Source: Palsa-504 sp963705835 (lineage in GTDB: Bacteria > Actinomycetota > Actinomycetes > Streptosporangiales > Streptosporangiaceae). From it: a stretch of 64,000 bases of DNA. The DNA is taken from NCBI GenBank assembly GCA_963705835.1, contig CAVPLC010000056.1, positions 1 through 64,000 on the forward strand, read 5' to 3'. The notes under the pieces were generated by a model. The model saw only the letters and a program-made list of their open reading frames with translations. It had not been told where the DNA came from and ran no database searches. Positions 8,329-17,149 of the stretch are shown here, in pieces (positions within the stretch are counted from its first letter, which is position 1; each line of letters starts with the position of its first letter). The translations under genes and the position numbers were made by a program.

Positions 8329-10609
8329 GTGGCACGCGGAGCCACGGGGGCGCCCCGTAACACGCCAGGCTCTGGTGTCCCCGCCAACGGCGGGGACACA
8401 GGCGTGACGCAAGCGCAGCAAACCAGGGAACGGGCTTACGGCCCGGCCGAACCAGGGTCTCAAGGGGGCCGACCAGGAAGACCAACCGGCGTCAACCGCC
8501 TGATCGCGATCGTCTGCGGCCGCCGGTCCAAGTGGGCGGTCGTACTGTTCTGGGTCCTCGTCGTCGTGGCCCTCGGATCGCTGGCGAGCAAGCTCAATGG
8601 CGCCGAGAAGAACGACGCGTCCTCGTACCTGCCCGGGTCGGCCGAGTCCACCCAGGAACTGAACGAGCAGGCCGCCTTCCAGTCCAAGAACTACAACCCC
8701 GCGCTGGTGCTCTACGTGCGCAACAGCGGGGTGACCTCGGCCGACATCGCCAAGGCCCAGGCGGACGCGCGCTACTTCGCCTCGCTGCCCGCCGTGGCCG
8801 GGCGGGTCTCCCCGCCGATCATCTCCAGCGATCACAAGGCGATCGAGACGCTCGTCGGCTCCGACCTCGGCTACACCAGCGACATCGGCGGCTTCATCAC
8901 CACCGTCCAGAACACCGCGACCAAGAACGCCGGCGGGCTGAACGTCTACATCGGCGGTCCGGCGGCCAGCGCGAACGACGAGCTCAAGATCTTCAAGGGC
9001 ATCGACAGCACGCTGTTGTACGCCGCATTGAGCGTGGTCATCGTGCTGCTGCTGTTGACCTACCGAAGTCCGGTGCTCTGGTTGCTCCCGATCATCTCGG
9101 CGGGCGTGGCGCTGACCGTCGCCGAGGCGGTCATCTACCTGCTCACCCAGCACGCGAACCTGACCGTCAACGGGCAGAGCGGCGGCATCCTGGTCGTCCT
9201 GGTCATCGGCGCGAGCACCGACTACGCGCTGCTCTTGGTGGCCAGGTACCGGGAGGAACTGCGCAGGCACGAAGACCGGCACCAGGCCATGGCGGTCGCC
9301 CTGCGCCGGGCCGGCCCGGCGATCATCGCCAGCGGGCTGACCGTCGTGATCGGCATGCTCTGCCTGATGGCCGCCGAGTCCAACGACATCTCCGGCCTGG
9401 GCCCGGTGGCCGCCATCGGCGTCGGCGTGGGCCTGATCGCCATGATCACCCTGCTGCCCGCGCTGCTGGTCGTCTTCGGCCGGTGGATCTTCTGGCCGGT
9501 CCGGCCGAGGTACGGCTCCCCCGAGCCGACCAGGCGCGGCGTGTGGGCCAGGGTCGGCAACGCGATCAGCCGCCGTCCCCGCGCGGTCTGGCTGGTGACC
9601 GCGATCCTGCTCGCCGCCGGCTCGGCGGGCCTGATCGGCTTCAAGTTCGGGCCGCTCACCTTCGCCCAGTCGTTCCGCGGCACCCCGGCGTCGATCACCG
9701 CCCAGAACGTGCAGAACGCGCACTTCCCGGCCGGCACCGGTACGCCGGTGGACGTGATCGCCAACGCTGCCAGCGCGGGGCAGGTCAGGAGTGCGCTGGC
9801 CGCCACTCCGGGCATCGCCTCGGTCACCCCGCCGGTGACCAAGAACGGCCTGTCCTTCCTGCAAGCGACGATGAACGTGTCGCCGGACAGTAACGCGGCG
9901 TACACGCTGGTGGACCACATCCGCACCACGGTGCACGCCATCCCCGGCGCGGACGCCAAGGTGGGCGGGGGCACGGCCATCAACAAGGACGTGCAGGCCG
10001 CCGCGGCTCATGACCGGAACCTGCTCATCCCGCTGATCCTCGGCGTGGTGCTGCTCATCCTCGGCCTGCTGCTGCGGGCGATCGTGGCACCGCTGGTGCT
10101 CATCGCCACCGTGGTGCTGTCCTTCGGCGCGGCGCTCGGCATATCCTCGCTGTTCTTCAGCCACGTGTTCGGGTTCGCCGGGGCCGATACGTCGGTGCCG
10201 CTGTTCGTGTTCGTGTTCCTGGTCGCCCTGGGTATCGACTACAACATCTTCCTGATGACCCGGGTGCGCGAGGAATCGCACCGCGGTGGGCACCCGCCGC
10301 GGCGCGCTGACCGGCCTGGCCGCCACCGGCGGCGTGATCACCGCGGCCGGCCTGGTGCTGGCCGGGACGTTCGCGGTGCTCGGCACGCTGCCGCTGGTGC
10401 AGTTCACCGAGATCGGGTTCGCGGTCGCGCTGGGCGTGCTGCTCGACACGATCATCGTCAGGTCGGTGCTCGTCACCGCGCTGACCTTGGACATCGGACG
10501 GCACATGTGGTGGCCGAGCGCGCTGTCGCACCCGGAGAGCAGGTCAGTGACGGACGGCACAGCCGCCCCGGCCCACCCACAGGCCGGCGCGGTGATCGAC
10601 GGCACCTAG
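8329..10609 (+). CDS. MMPL-family RND transporter, frameshifted near the 3' end
   Basis: Large membrane transporter of the MMPL/RND superfamily (lipid or small-molecule export). A cytoplasmic proline/glycine-rich leader of about 60 residues precedes TM1; then come an extracytoplasmic domain, a TM block containing GASTDYALLLVARYREE, a second loop domain, and a second TM block with the diagnostic ALGIDYNIFLMTRVREE. At about 10285 an extra G in CGCGGTGGGC shifts the frame; the correct continuation (GTRRGALTGLAATGGVITAAG to VIDGT) ends at 10609, while the unshifted frame runs to 10665 without homology. With the shift repaired the protein is about 760 residues, normal for the family. Confidence 0.88.
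8375..8399. repeat. Perfect 11-bp inverted repeat in the MMPL 5' coding region
   Basis: GTGTCCCCGCC, AAC, GGCGGGGACAC forms an uninterrupted hairpin. It lies within the first 25 codons of the MMPL frame, in the non-conserved leader. It could be an RNA hairpin affecting translation, or a protein-binding palindrome if the true start is the GTG at 8404. Confidence 0.5.
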
Positions 10610-10652
10610 AATGTGGGTTCGTGGCAGGTGACCAGGTAACGCGGACGGCAGC

Positions 10653-11930
10653 GTGGCGGTGCTGAGCCGCCAGGACACCGGGCGGCTTTTCGTCCGCTCG
10701 GTTGCCGTCCCCGATCCTGGAGATCTCCTCGGATACCTGCCCCAGCCGGACGCGGTCGCCTGGGTTCACCATGGCGCCGGACTAGTCGGCTGGGGCGAGG
10801 CCATCCGGGCCACGCTGCCCGCCGGGGAGGACAGGTTCGCCGCCGGGGAGAAGTGGCTTCCCTCACTGTTCGAAGCCGCCGACGTCGACGACCAGGTGCG
10901 GGTGCGCGGCTCGGGACCGGTCGCGTTCGGCACCTTCACCTTCGACGCGTCATCCGAAGGGTCGGTGCTGATCGTCCCGCGCGTCGTGCTCGGCCGCGAC
11001 GGCCGCGGCCAGGCCTGGCTGACCACCGTCACCTCCGAACGCGAACCGGACCTGCCGGCCCTCGGATGGCCGGCCACGCCGGAATCGGCGCTGGCCCGGC
11101 CGCCGGCGGGCGTGCGCTGGCACGACGGCAGCCTGTCCGGGCCGCAGTGGGAACAGGCGGTCGCCGAGGCGGTAACAGCGATCAAGGCGGGCAGCCTGCG
11201 CAAGGTGGTGCTGGCCCAGGACCTGTTCGCGACCGCCACGGAACCGATCGACGTGCGCGCCCTGCTGCGCCGGCTGGCCGGCCGTTACCCCGACTGCTTT
11301 ACCTTCGCCTGCGACGGCATGGTCGGCGCCACCCCCGAACTGCTCATCCGGCAGACCGGCCGCCAGGTCAGCGCGCTGGTGCTGGCCGGCACGACGCCGC
11401 GCGGCGGCAACCCGGCCGAGGACGAGGCGCTCGGCGCCGAGCTGCTGTCCTCGGCGAAGAACACCGAGGAACACGCCTACGCGGTCGCCTCGATGCGGGA
11501 GGCGCTCGAGCCGCTGTGCGACGAGCTCGACAGCCAGCCGCGGCCCGCCCTGATCAAGCTGCCGAACCTGCAGCACCTGGGCACCTGGGTGCGCGGCACG
11601 CTGGCCGCCGACGGGACGCCGAGGTCGGCGCTGGGCCTGGCCGCGGCGGTCCACCCCACCGCCGCGGTCTGCGGCACCCCGACCGGAGCCGCACTCGAGC
11701 TCATCCGCGAGCTCGAGCACATGGACCGGGAACGCTACGCCGGCCCCGTCGGCTGGGTGGACGCCGACGGCAACGGCGAATGGGGCATCGCGCTGCGCTG
11801 CGCTCAGGTCTCCGGCCGGACCGCCCGGCTGTTCGCCGGCTGCGGCATCGTCGCGGGCTCAGATCCCGCCGCCGAGCTCGCCGAGGCCCAGGTCAAGTTC
11901 CGCCCCATGCGCGGCGCGCTCGAAGGCTAG
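10653..11930 (+). CDS. menF: Isochorismate synthase
   Basis: Chorismate-binding enzyme converting chorismate to isochorismate, the first committed step of menaquinone synthesis (or of a siderophore). It has 425 residues, a GTG start and the C-terminal chorismate-binding fold: KVVLAQDLF, DGMVGATPELLI, ALAGTTPRGG-type VLAGTTPRGGNPAEDE, SAKNTEEH, AVHPTAAVCGTP, YAGPVGWVDADGNGEW and AGCGIVAGSDP. menB, menC, menD and menE lie 12-16 kb downstream and no siderophore genes are visible, which favours the menaquinone role. The start lies about 45 nt after the MMPL gene. Confidence 0.9.
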   Translation: MAVLSRQDTGRLFVRSVAVPDPGDLLGYLPQPDAVAWVHHGAGLVGWGEAIRATLPAGEDRFAAGEKWLPSLFEAADVDDQVRVRGSGPVAFGTFTFDASSEGSVLIVPRVVLGRDGRGQAWLTTVTSEREPDLPALGWPATPESALARPPAGVRWHDGSLSGPQWEQAVAEAVTAIKAGSLRKVVLAQDLFATATEPIDVRALLRRLAGRYPDCFTFACDGMVGATPELLIRQTGRQVSALVLAGTTPRGGNPAEDEALGAELLSSAKNTEEHAYAVASMREALEPLCDELDSQPRPALIKLPNLQHLGTWVRGTLAADGTPRSALGLAAAVHPTAAVCGTPTGAALELIRELEHMDRERYAGPVGWVDADGNGEWGIALRCAQVSGRTARLFAGCGIVAGSDPAAELAEAQVKFRPMRGALEG

Positions 11931-11959
11931 TCCCTGGCGCCGCCTCTCTCCGCAGAGAT

Positions 11960-12017
11960 TTATCCCGAACGGATCGTGGTGCGTGCGGCACGATACGCCG
12001 ATCCGCTCCCGGGATAA
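11960..12017. other. Long imperfect hairpin between menF and the coxDE block
   Basis: TTATCCCG (11960-11967) pairs with CGGGATAA (12010-12017), CGGATCG pairs with CGATCCG inside it, and a CGTG/CACG inner stem closes the loop. A second small hairpin, AAGAG-AA-CTCTT, follows immediately. No T-run is present. It sits in the 184-nt gap after menF and could be a menF terminator, a structured leader of the 12115 transcript or a binding site. Confidence 0.45.
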
Positions 12018-12114
12018 GAGAACTCTTAATCCGCGGTCGCCTCGCCGGCGACCAGGACTTACAGTCGGTAGCAGGCACGTGTGCCCGGCCAGTGCGACAG
12101 AAGGGTGCCAGCAG

Positions 12115-12369
12115 ATGGGCGGCGACAGCGACGAGGTCCTCGGCGTGCTCCGCCAGGTGTGGAGTGCTCAGGGGCAGACCGCTGAGGACATCGAGGAAGC
12201 CTGCGGCACCACCAAGTCCTGCAAGAAGATGGCCGACGTGGGCTTCGACGGCCTGGCCGATGAGACCGACGGTGACCTGCGCCTAGCCTGGCGCACGCAG
12301 CTGGCACGGGAGGGCAAGCTGAACCCCGGCGCCGGCAGCGTCCGGGACCTGGTCCTCGGGTCTGAGTGA
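12115..12369 (+). CDS. Small hypothetical protein upstream of coxD
   Basis: An 84-residue acidic protein, not recognised. The ATG at 12115 gives a sensible N-terminus (MGGDSDEVLGVLRQVW), while the in-frame extension to 11983 runs through the hairpin region and is probably non-coding. It has two cysteines (EEACGTTKSC), no signal peptide and no membrane segment. The stop abuts the coxD start at 12370, so it is translationally coupled to the MoxR ATPase and is probably part of the CO dehydrogenase maturation set. Confidence 0.6.
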   Translation: MGGDSDEVLGVLRQVWSAQGQTAEDIEEACGTTKSCKKMADVGFDGLADETDGDLRLAWRTQLAREGKLNPGAGSVRDLVLGSE

Positions 12370-13242
12370 ATGGAGGGCCCGCGGTCCGTCGGTGAGCTGA
12401 CCGAGACCTTGCGCCAGGGCGGCTACCTGGCCGACCGGGGACTGGCCACCGCACTGTTCGTGGCCCTGTCACTGAACCGTCCCGTCCTGCTCGAAGGCGA
12501 GGTCGGGGTGGGCAAGACCGAGGTGGCCAAGGTCATGGCGTCGGTCTTCGGCCGCAGGCTGATCCGGCTGCAGTGCTACGAGGGCATCGACACCAACCAG
12601 GCGCTGTACGAGTGGGACTACGCCCGCCAGATGCTGCACATCCGGGCGCTGTCCGAGCACCAGGTCGCCGACCCTGAAGCCGTAGACAAGCTGTTCGGCC
12701 CGAAGTTCCTGCTGGAGCGGCCGCTGCTGGAAGCGGTCCGGGCCGGCGATCAGGCCGTGCTGCTGATCGACGAGATCGACCGGGCCGACGATGAGTTCGA
12801 GGCCTTCCTGCTCGAAGTGCTCTCCGATTTCCAGATCAGCATCCCCGAGATCGGCACGGTCAAGGCGGAAAGCCCGCCGCTGGTCGTGCTCACCTCCAAC
12901 CGCACCCGTGAGCTGCACGACGCGCTGAAACGGCGCTGCCTGTACCACTGGATCGGCTACCCGGCTGCCGAACGCGAGGTGGAGATCGTGCTGATCCGCG
13001 AGCCCGGCGTCTCGGCCACGCTGGCGAGGAAGGTGGTCGCCGCGGTGCAGCGGCTGCGCGAGCTCGACCTGGCCAAGCCGCCGGGCGTGGCCGAGACCAT
13101 CGACTGGGCCCGCACCCTGGCCTTCCTCGGCGAACCTGACCTGGCCAACGCGCAGGACACCCTCGGTGCCGTGGTCAAGGACCGGGACGACCTGGAGGTC
13201 GTCCTTGACAACCTGCAGGAGATCACCTCAGGTGCCTCCTGA
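12370..13242 (+). CDS. coxD: MoxR-type AAA+ ATPase, CoxD-like
   Basis: A 290-residue cytoplasmic AAA+ ATPase of the MoxR group. Walker A GEVGVGKT is at residues 43-50, Walker B LLIDEIDRAD around 133-142, sensor 1 in LTSNRTREL, then the arginine region LKRRCLYHW. CoxD proteins act with CoxE in inserting sulfur into the Mo-Cu active site of CO dehydrogenase. Supporting context: a vWA-domain CoxE gene overlaps its 3' end by 11 nt and the structural coxMSL genes lie a few kb away on the other strand. A general MoxR chaperone role elsewhere is the alternative. Confidence 0.87.
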   Translation: MEGPRSVGELTETLRQGGYLADRGLATALFVALSLNRPVLLEGEVGVGKTEVAKVMASVFGRRLIRLQCYEGIDTNQALYEWDYARQMLHIRALSEHQVADPEAVDKLFGPKFLLERPLLEAVRAGDQAVLLIDEIDRADDEFEAFLLEVLSDFQISIPEIGTVKAESPPLVVLTSNRTRELHDALKRRCLYHWIGYPAAEREVEIVLIREPGVSATLARKVVAAVQRLRELDLAKPPGVAETIDWARTLAFLGEPDLANAQDTLGAVVKDRDDLEVVLDNLQEITSGAS

Positions 13243-14357
13243 CTCCTTCACCGGCCTGCTGGTACGGTTCGCCGACGAGCTGCGCGCCACCGGGCTCGCG
13301 GTGGGCACCGGGGACGTCCTGGTCTACTGCTCGGCGATGAGCACGCTGGACCCTACCGACCTGGTGGACCTGTACTGGGCGGGGCGGACCACGCTGGTGA
13401 ACCGGCACGACGATATCGCCCGGTACGACGAGGTGTTCCGCCGCTTCTTCCTCGGCGCCGAGGGACCCGCCGAGGACCTCATGCTGATGCTGCGGGCCTC
13501 GGCGCAGGCGCAGGGCGCGCTGGCCATCCCCTCCACCGAACCAGGCGAGGCCGACGAGCGCGAGGACGACGCCGTGCTGGGCTGGATGGCCTCAGACGTC
13601 GACGCGCTCAAGCACAAGTCGTTCACGGCCTGCACGCCGGAGGAACTGGCCGCGCTGCGCCGGATCATGGCCAGGATCCGGCTTACTCCGCCGCGCCGCC
13701 GGACCAGGCGCACGGCCCCGGCCCGGTCGGGCATCGCGCCCGGATCCCCGCCGGACGGTACGGGAATCGATGCGCATGCACGGCGAGCCCGCCCGGCTGT
13801 ACTGGCGGCGGCGTAAGGTCCGGCTCCGGCCGCTGATCCTGATCCTGGACATTTCCGGCTCGATGGCCGACTACTCGCGCAACCTGCTGCAGTTCGCGCA
13901 CTCGGCGAAGCGGTCGGCCGGGCGGGTCGAGGTCTTCTGCTTCGGCACCCGGCTGACCAGGGTGACCGGGGCCATGGAATGCCGGCACCCCGACGAGGCC
14001 CTTGAGCGGGCCGCACGGGCGGCGTTCGACTGGGACGGCGGGACCAGGATCGGCGACAGCCTGGACGCCTTCGTGCGCGGCTGGGCGCGCCGGGGGCTGT
14101 GCCGGGGCGGCATCGTGGTGGTCTGCTCCGACGGCCTGGACCGCGGCGATCCGGCCGTGCTCGCCGCGGCCATGGAGCGGCTGTCCCGGCTGAGCCACCG
14201 GCTGGTCTGGCTGAACCCGCATAAGGGCGACAACCCGGCCTTCCGGCCGAGCACGCTCGGCATGATGATCGCCGCCCCGCACATCGACCTGCTGCTGTCC
14301 GGCCACGACCTGGCCAGCCTGGAGAAGCTGGCCACCGTCCTCCCGGGACTGAACTAG
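13232..14357 (+). CDS. coxE: CoxE-like vWA-domain protein, frameshifted
   Basis: VWA-domain partner of the MoxR ATPase. The GTG at 13232 overlaps the coxD stop. The N-terminal half reads FTGLLVRFADELRATGL and on to RRIMARIRLTPPRRRTRR in one frame. The conserved link RRTVRESMRMHGEPARLYWRRR and the vWA MIDAS motif LDISGSM, with CSDGLDRG further on, lie in the next frame to the stop at 14357. The join is at 13739-13741, where a CCC in place of CC accounts for the shift. Repaired, it is about 374 residues, normal for CoxE. The stop overlaps the convergent lipoprotein gene by 4 nt. Confidence 0.85.
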
Positions 14358-15199
14358 CCGGAGACGTGTTGTTCGGCCAGGAAGGATGACAGGGCATCCT
14401 GCATCGCGCTCAGGTTCGCCGCGCTCATGCGGGTGCGGATCTGAGCCTGGGTGGCGAGGAAGAACCTCAGGCTCGCGGCGCAGATGTTCCCCTGGGCGGG
14501 CGCGAGCGTGCACGCGATCGCCTGGCCCGCGGCGGCGTCTGCGCTGGCCGAGGCCGTGAACAGCGCGACGGTCGGGTCGGTGCCGTTACCCGAGCCCTGG
14601 ATGCCCGGGTCCTTCACCTGGGCCGGGACGAGCACGGCCGCCGCGTAGAGGCCAGCCGTATGCGTCGGGATCTGCCGGATCACGTCAGCCGAGGGGTGTG
14701 TGCACGAGGCGGTGCCCTGGCGGAAGGCTTCGTCGGCGGCGTGGACGGCGGGGATGTACGGGCAGGCCAGATCGGTGCTCGGTCCCGCCCCGCCGGGGCT
14801 GATCGTCACCGTCACGCCCTCGCCAGGGACCCTGGCGGCCGTCATGTTCTCGCCGCCGTCGGCGCTGGACAGTCCGGCCTGGCAGGCGCCGGACTTCTGG
14901 GCCAGCAGGTACGAGGTCGAGCCGGCCAGGAACGTGGTCCCGAAGATCTGGGCGTTCCCGGGCAGCGTGACGGACGCCGGGAGCGTCGTGGTGGCCGGGG
15001 CCGCCTGCGGTGAGTATGGCGTGCCGGCGTAGTCCGCGGCTGGCACCGGGCATGAGGCGACGTCAACCACGGCCGGGGCGGGAGTGCTGGACGTCGCGGA
15101 CGCGGAAGAGCCGGCCGCCGTGTACGTGGCCTGGCCGCAGCCGGCGATGAGGACGGCGACCAGCACCGCCCCGATTGCAAACGGCGACCGCCTTCTCAC
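14354..15199 (-). CDS. Putative secreted lipoprotein
   Basis: A 281-residue protein with a lipoprotein signal: basic MRRR, a hydrophobic core and lipobox LIAGC with Cys21 as the acylated residue. An Ala/Ser/Thr/Pro-rich linker follows, then a domain with scattered cysteines (about seven after the lipobox), suggesting disulfides outside the membrane. No catalytic motif is recognised. It is convergent with coxE, overlapping by 4 nt, and divergent from the 15254 gene. The function is unknown; exported location is well supported. Confidence 0.75.
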   Translation of the reverse strand: MRRRSPFAIGAVLVAVLIAGCGQATYTAAGSSASATSSTPAPAVVDVASCPVPAADYAGTPYSPQAAPATTTLPASVTLPGNAQIFGTTFLAGSTSYLLAQKSGACQAGLSSADGGENMTAARVPGEGVTVTISPGGAGPSTDLACPYIPAVHAADEAFRQGTASCTHPSADVIRQIPTHTAGLYAAAVLVPAQVKDPGIQGSGNGTDPTVALFTASASADAAAGQAIACTLAPAQGNICAASLRFFLATQAQIRTRMSAANLSAMQDALSSFLAEQHVSG

Positions 15200-15253
15200 G
15201 ATGCCATTATCTACCGAAGCGCGCCCTCGAGCTCCCGGTGCTTAACTAGGGGT

Positions 15254-15526
15254 GTGAGATGGAGCGTAGGGATCGAGGCCGAGGGCGACGAGGTGCTGAC
15301 CCGCGAGCAGGTGGTCGACCTGGCCGACGCGGTAGCGGCGACCGACGGCATCGCGACCGGGATCGGCACCACCCGGTACGGCGCGCAGATGGTCGTGGAG
15401 GCCGCCAGCCGCGAGGAGGCCATCGAGAAGGCGACCGAGGAGTTCTGGCGGGCGGTCCGCAAGGCCCGCCTCAGGCGTGCCCCGCTGGTGCGGACCGAGG
15501 CGATCAGCGAGGACGAGGACCGATGA
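15254..15526 (+). CDS. Small hypothetical protein
   Basis: A 90-residue soluble protein from a GTG start (another GTG overlaps at 15252). It has an alternating beta-alpha pattern with GIGTTRYGAQMVVEAASREEAIEKATEEFWRAV, which looks like a small ferredoxin-like or ACT-like fold, but no family is recognised with confidence. Its TGA overlaps the next ATG (ATGA at 15523), so the two are translationally coupled. Confidence 0.6.
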   Translation: MRWSVGIEAEGDEVLTREQVVDLADAVAATDGIATGIGTTRYGAQMVVEAASREEAIEKATEEFWRAVRKARLRRAPLVRTEAISEDEDR

Positions 15527-15966
15527 TCCGGCTCGGATCGCTGGCCGGCTATCCGTTCGAGGGGCCCCGGCTGCTGGCCGGCTGGACCGCGCCGGCCGTG
15601 GCGGCCGTGTACGCGATCGCCTACAAGCCCGATCCGGAGGCCAAGCCGGACCGGTACGCCGTCGTCTACGTGGGGCACGCCGATGACCTGGCCGCGGAGC
15701 GGTTCCCGTTCCAGCATCCCCGCGCGCACTGCTGGATCAAGCGCGCGGGATCGAAGTGGAAGGTCTACATCTGCACCTACGAGGTGCCGGGCGGGAGCCG
15801 GTCGCACCGGGAGCAGATCGCCAGGGAGCTTACCGCGATCTACCAGCCCCGGTGCAACGACCAGCAGTACGACCAGGCCTGGAAGGACACCTGGATCGGC
15901 GAGACCACGTCGTCCTCTCCCAGCCTGGCCAAGGACCCGGTCCGGCCCGAGGCCCGCCCCGGCTAG
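15523..15966 (+). CDS. Possible GIY-YIG-like domain protein
   Basis: A 147-residue cytoplasmic protein. It has the order expected of a GIY-YIG fold: a strand with AAVYAIAY, a strand with VVYVGHADDLA, a loop with histidines, then a helix with EQIARELTAIYQPRCN, resembling the acidic helix and P-x-x-N end of GIY-YIG nucleases. The first motif is degenerate and the match is by eye. Coupled to 15254-15526. A DNA-cleaving function is not shown; the fold assignment is tentative. Confidence 0.5.
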   Translation: MIRLGSLAGYPFEGPRLLAGWTAPAVAAVYAIAYKPDPEAKPDRYAVVYVGHADDLAAERFPFQHPRAHCWIKRAGSKWKVYICTYEVPGGSRSHREQIARELTAIYQPRCNDQQYDQAWKDTWIGETTSSSPSLAKDPVRPEARPG

Positions 15967-15967
15967 G

Positions 15968-16330
15968 TCAGGACCCGGGACGGAAGCCGACGGCGTCGAG
16001 CAGGCGGGAGCGGCGGGTGCCGGAGGCCGGCTGGACCGGCTCGGGCACCGCGGGCGGCTCGGGCCTGGGGGTGACGTCGGTCACGATGTCCTCGGCCATC
16101 CCGTACAGCAGCGGCAGCGCTCCGGCCACCACCCCTCCGGTCTCGTTGATGTGCTCCACCCCGGGCCTGATGAGCTTGGCGTGGCCCACGATGGTCTGCA
16201 CGATCTCCGCGCACTCCTCCAGGTTCCCGGCGATGCGGGTGAGCAGGGTGCCGACCCAGAACAGGTAGAACGCCAGCCCCGCGATCAGCAGCAGGACGTC
16301 GATGACCGTCCAGACGACCAGCCCGGTCAC
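15968..16330 (-). CDS. Small single-TM protein 5 of the cox operon
   Basis: A 120-residue protein, GTG start at 16330 overlapping the preceding stop (GTGA). One TM helix (VVWTVIDVLLLIAGLAFYLF) lies at the extreme N-terminus, followed by amphipathic helices with LLTRIAGNLEECAEIVQTIVGH and a Pro/Glu-rich tail. It is the last of five consecutive genes with the same plan (N-terminal TM, then a charged helical segment) downstream of coxG. Not recognised as a named family. Likely a membrane-anchored accessory to the CO dehydrogenase system, by position only. Confidence 0.7.
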   Translation of the reverse strand: MTGLVVWTVIDVLLLIAGLAFYLFWVGTLLTRIAGNLEECAEIVQTIVGHAKLIRPGVEHINETGGVVAGALPLLYGMAEDIVTDVTPRPEPPAVPEPVQPASGTRRSRLLDAVGFRPGS

Positions 16331-16617
16331 GACTTCACCTTCCCGAGCACGCGGCCGAGGAACAGGTGGTGCTGCAGGCCCTCGGCCAGGACCGCCTCGA
16401 CACCGCCCGCGACCTGCGGGATCAGCACGGTGTCGGCGGTGTTCGCCGCCGCCGCCTTGAGCGTGTCCCGGACCGCGACGACCCGGCGGTCGATGACCTT
16501 GACCAGGTAGATGAGCAGGCTCAGCAGGGCGGCGACCGCGACGATCACGACGAGGCCGAGGATGTTCGCGATCGTCCACAGGTTGTGCTCGGTCGAGGAC
16601 ATGGCCAGGTTATGCAT
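16327..16617 (-). CDS. Small single-TM protein 4 of the cox operon
   Basis: A 96-residue protein (or 91 from the second ATG at 16602). One strong TM helix (ANILGLVVIVAVAALLSLLI) is followed by IDRRVVAVRDTLKAAAANTADTV and a C-terminal helix with LQHHLFLGRVLGKVKS. The pattern TM, then basic residues, then a helix with periodic Val/Leu/Ala matches its neighbours, suggesting they are diverged duplicates. It is 2 nt from the upstream gene and overlaps the downstream one. Function unknown. Confidence 0.7.
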   Translation of the reverse strand: MHNLAMSSTEHNLWTIANILGLVVIVAVAALLSLLIYLVKVIDRRVVAVRDTLKAAAANTADTVLIPQVAGGVEAVLAEGLQHHLFLGRVLGKVKS

Positions 16618-16619
16618 TG

Positions 16620-16892
16620 CTATCCTCCCAGCCTGGCGCGGCCGCGCTGCAGGCCGCCGATGATGATGGTGGCGTGCTCGATGGTGGTGCGCAGCGCGCC
16701 GAGCGGCGCGGTGTTATGTACCGCCTCGGTCAGCGCGTCGTTGATCTTCGGCGCTTCGTTGCCGATCGACCGGGCCAGCATCAGGATCGGCACCACGAGC
16801 GCCACGACCACCACCACGATCACGATGCCGATGGTGTAGCCCACCACCCAGCCGGTGGTGCTGGTCCCCGCGGCAAGGACATGCGGATCCAT
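16620..16892 (-). CDS. Small single-TM protein 3 of the cox operon
   Basis: A 90-residue protein with a very hydrophobic valine-rich TM helix (GIVIVVVVVALVVPILML). A cytoplasmic-looking helix follows with RSIGNEAPKINDALTEAVHNTAPLG and a basic end (QRGRARLGG). A good Shine-Dalgarno (AGGAGGAG on the minus strand) precedes the ATG. Same architecture as genes 1, 2, 4 and 5 of the run. Not a recognised family. Confidence 0.7.
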   Translation of the reverse strand: MDPHVLAAGTSTTGWVVGYTIGIVIVVVVVALVVPILMLARSIGNEAPKINDALTEAVHNTAPLGALRTTIEHATIIIGGLQRGRARLGG

Positions 16893-16904
16893 GGACTGCT
16901 CCTC

Positions 16905-17132
16905 CTAGACCGTTTCGCAGAAGTCGCGGACCGGCTTCAGGCTCGCGTTGACCGAGGTCAGCCGCTCCGGCACCGTGCTGGTGAGCTGAGCGACGGCCTG
17001 AACCCCGCCGGTGGTGGTGACGAGGGTGGCGCGGATGGCCCGCAGATGCAAGATGACCCGCAACAGGCCCACCGCGGTGATGGCGATGATCAGCGCGGCG
17101 ACGATTATCGTGAACCAGGCGGCTGCCGGCAT
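16905..17132 (-). CDS. Small single-TM protein 2 of the cox operon
   Basis: A 75-residue protein starting at the ATG at 17132. N-terminal TM helix WFTIIVAALIIAITAVGLL, then RVILHLRAIRATLVTTTGGVQAV and PVRDFCETV at the C-terminus. A longer frame exists upstream but covers the preceding gene and is spurious. An AGGAGAA-type Shine-Dalgarno is present. Same design as its neighbours. Function unknown. Confidence 0.68.
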   Translation of the reverse strand: MPAAAWFTIIVAALIIAITAVGLLRVILHLRAIRATLVTTTGGVQAVAQLTSTVPERLTSVNASLKPVRDFCETV

Positions 17133-17149
17133 GGCCGTTCTCCTTTCCG

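Noticed and set aside
8375..8399. Possible CRISPR repeat
   Set aside because: A single palindrome with no second copy or spacers nearby and no cas genes in the window.
7933..10605. An 890-codon open frame antisense to the MMPL gene
   Set aside because: Its composition is His/Asp/Arg-rich without domains, and the opposite strand encodes a clear transporter.
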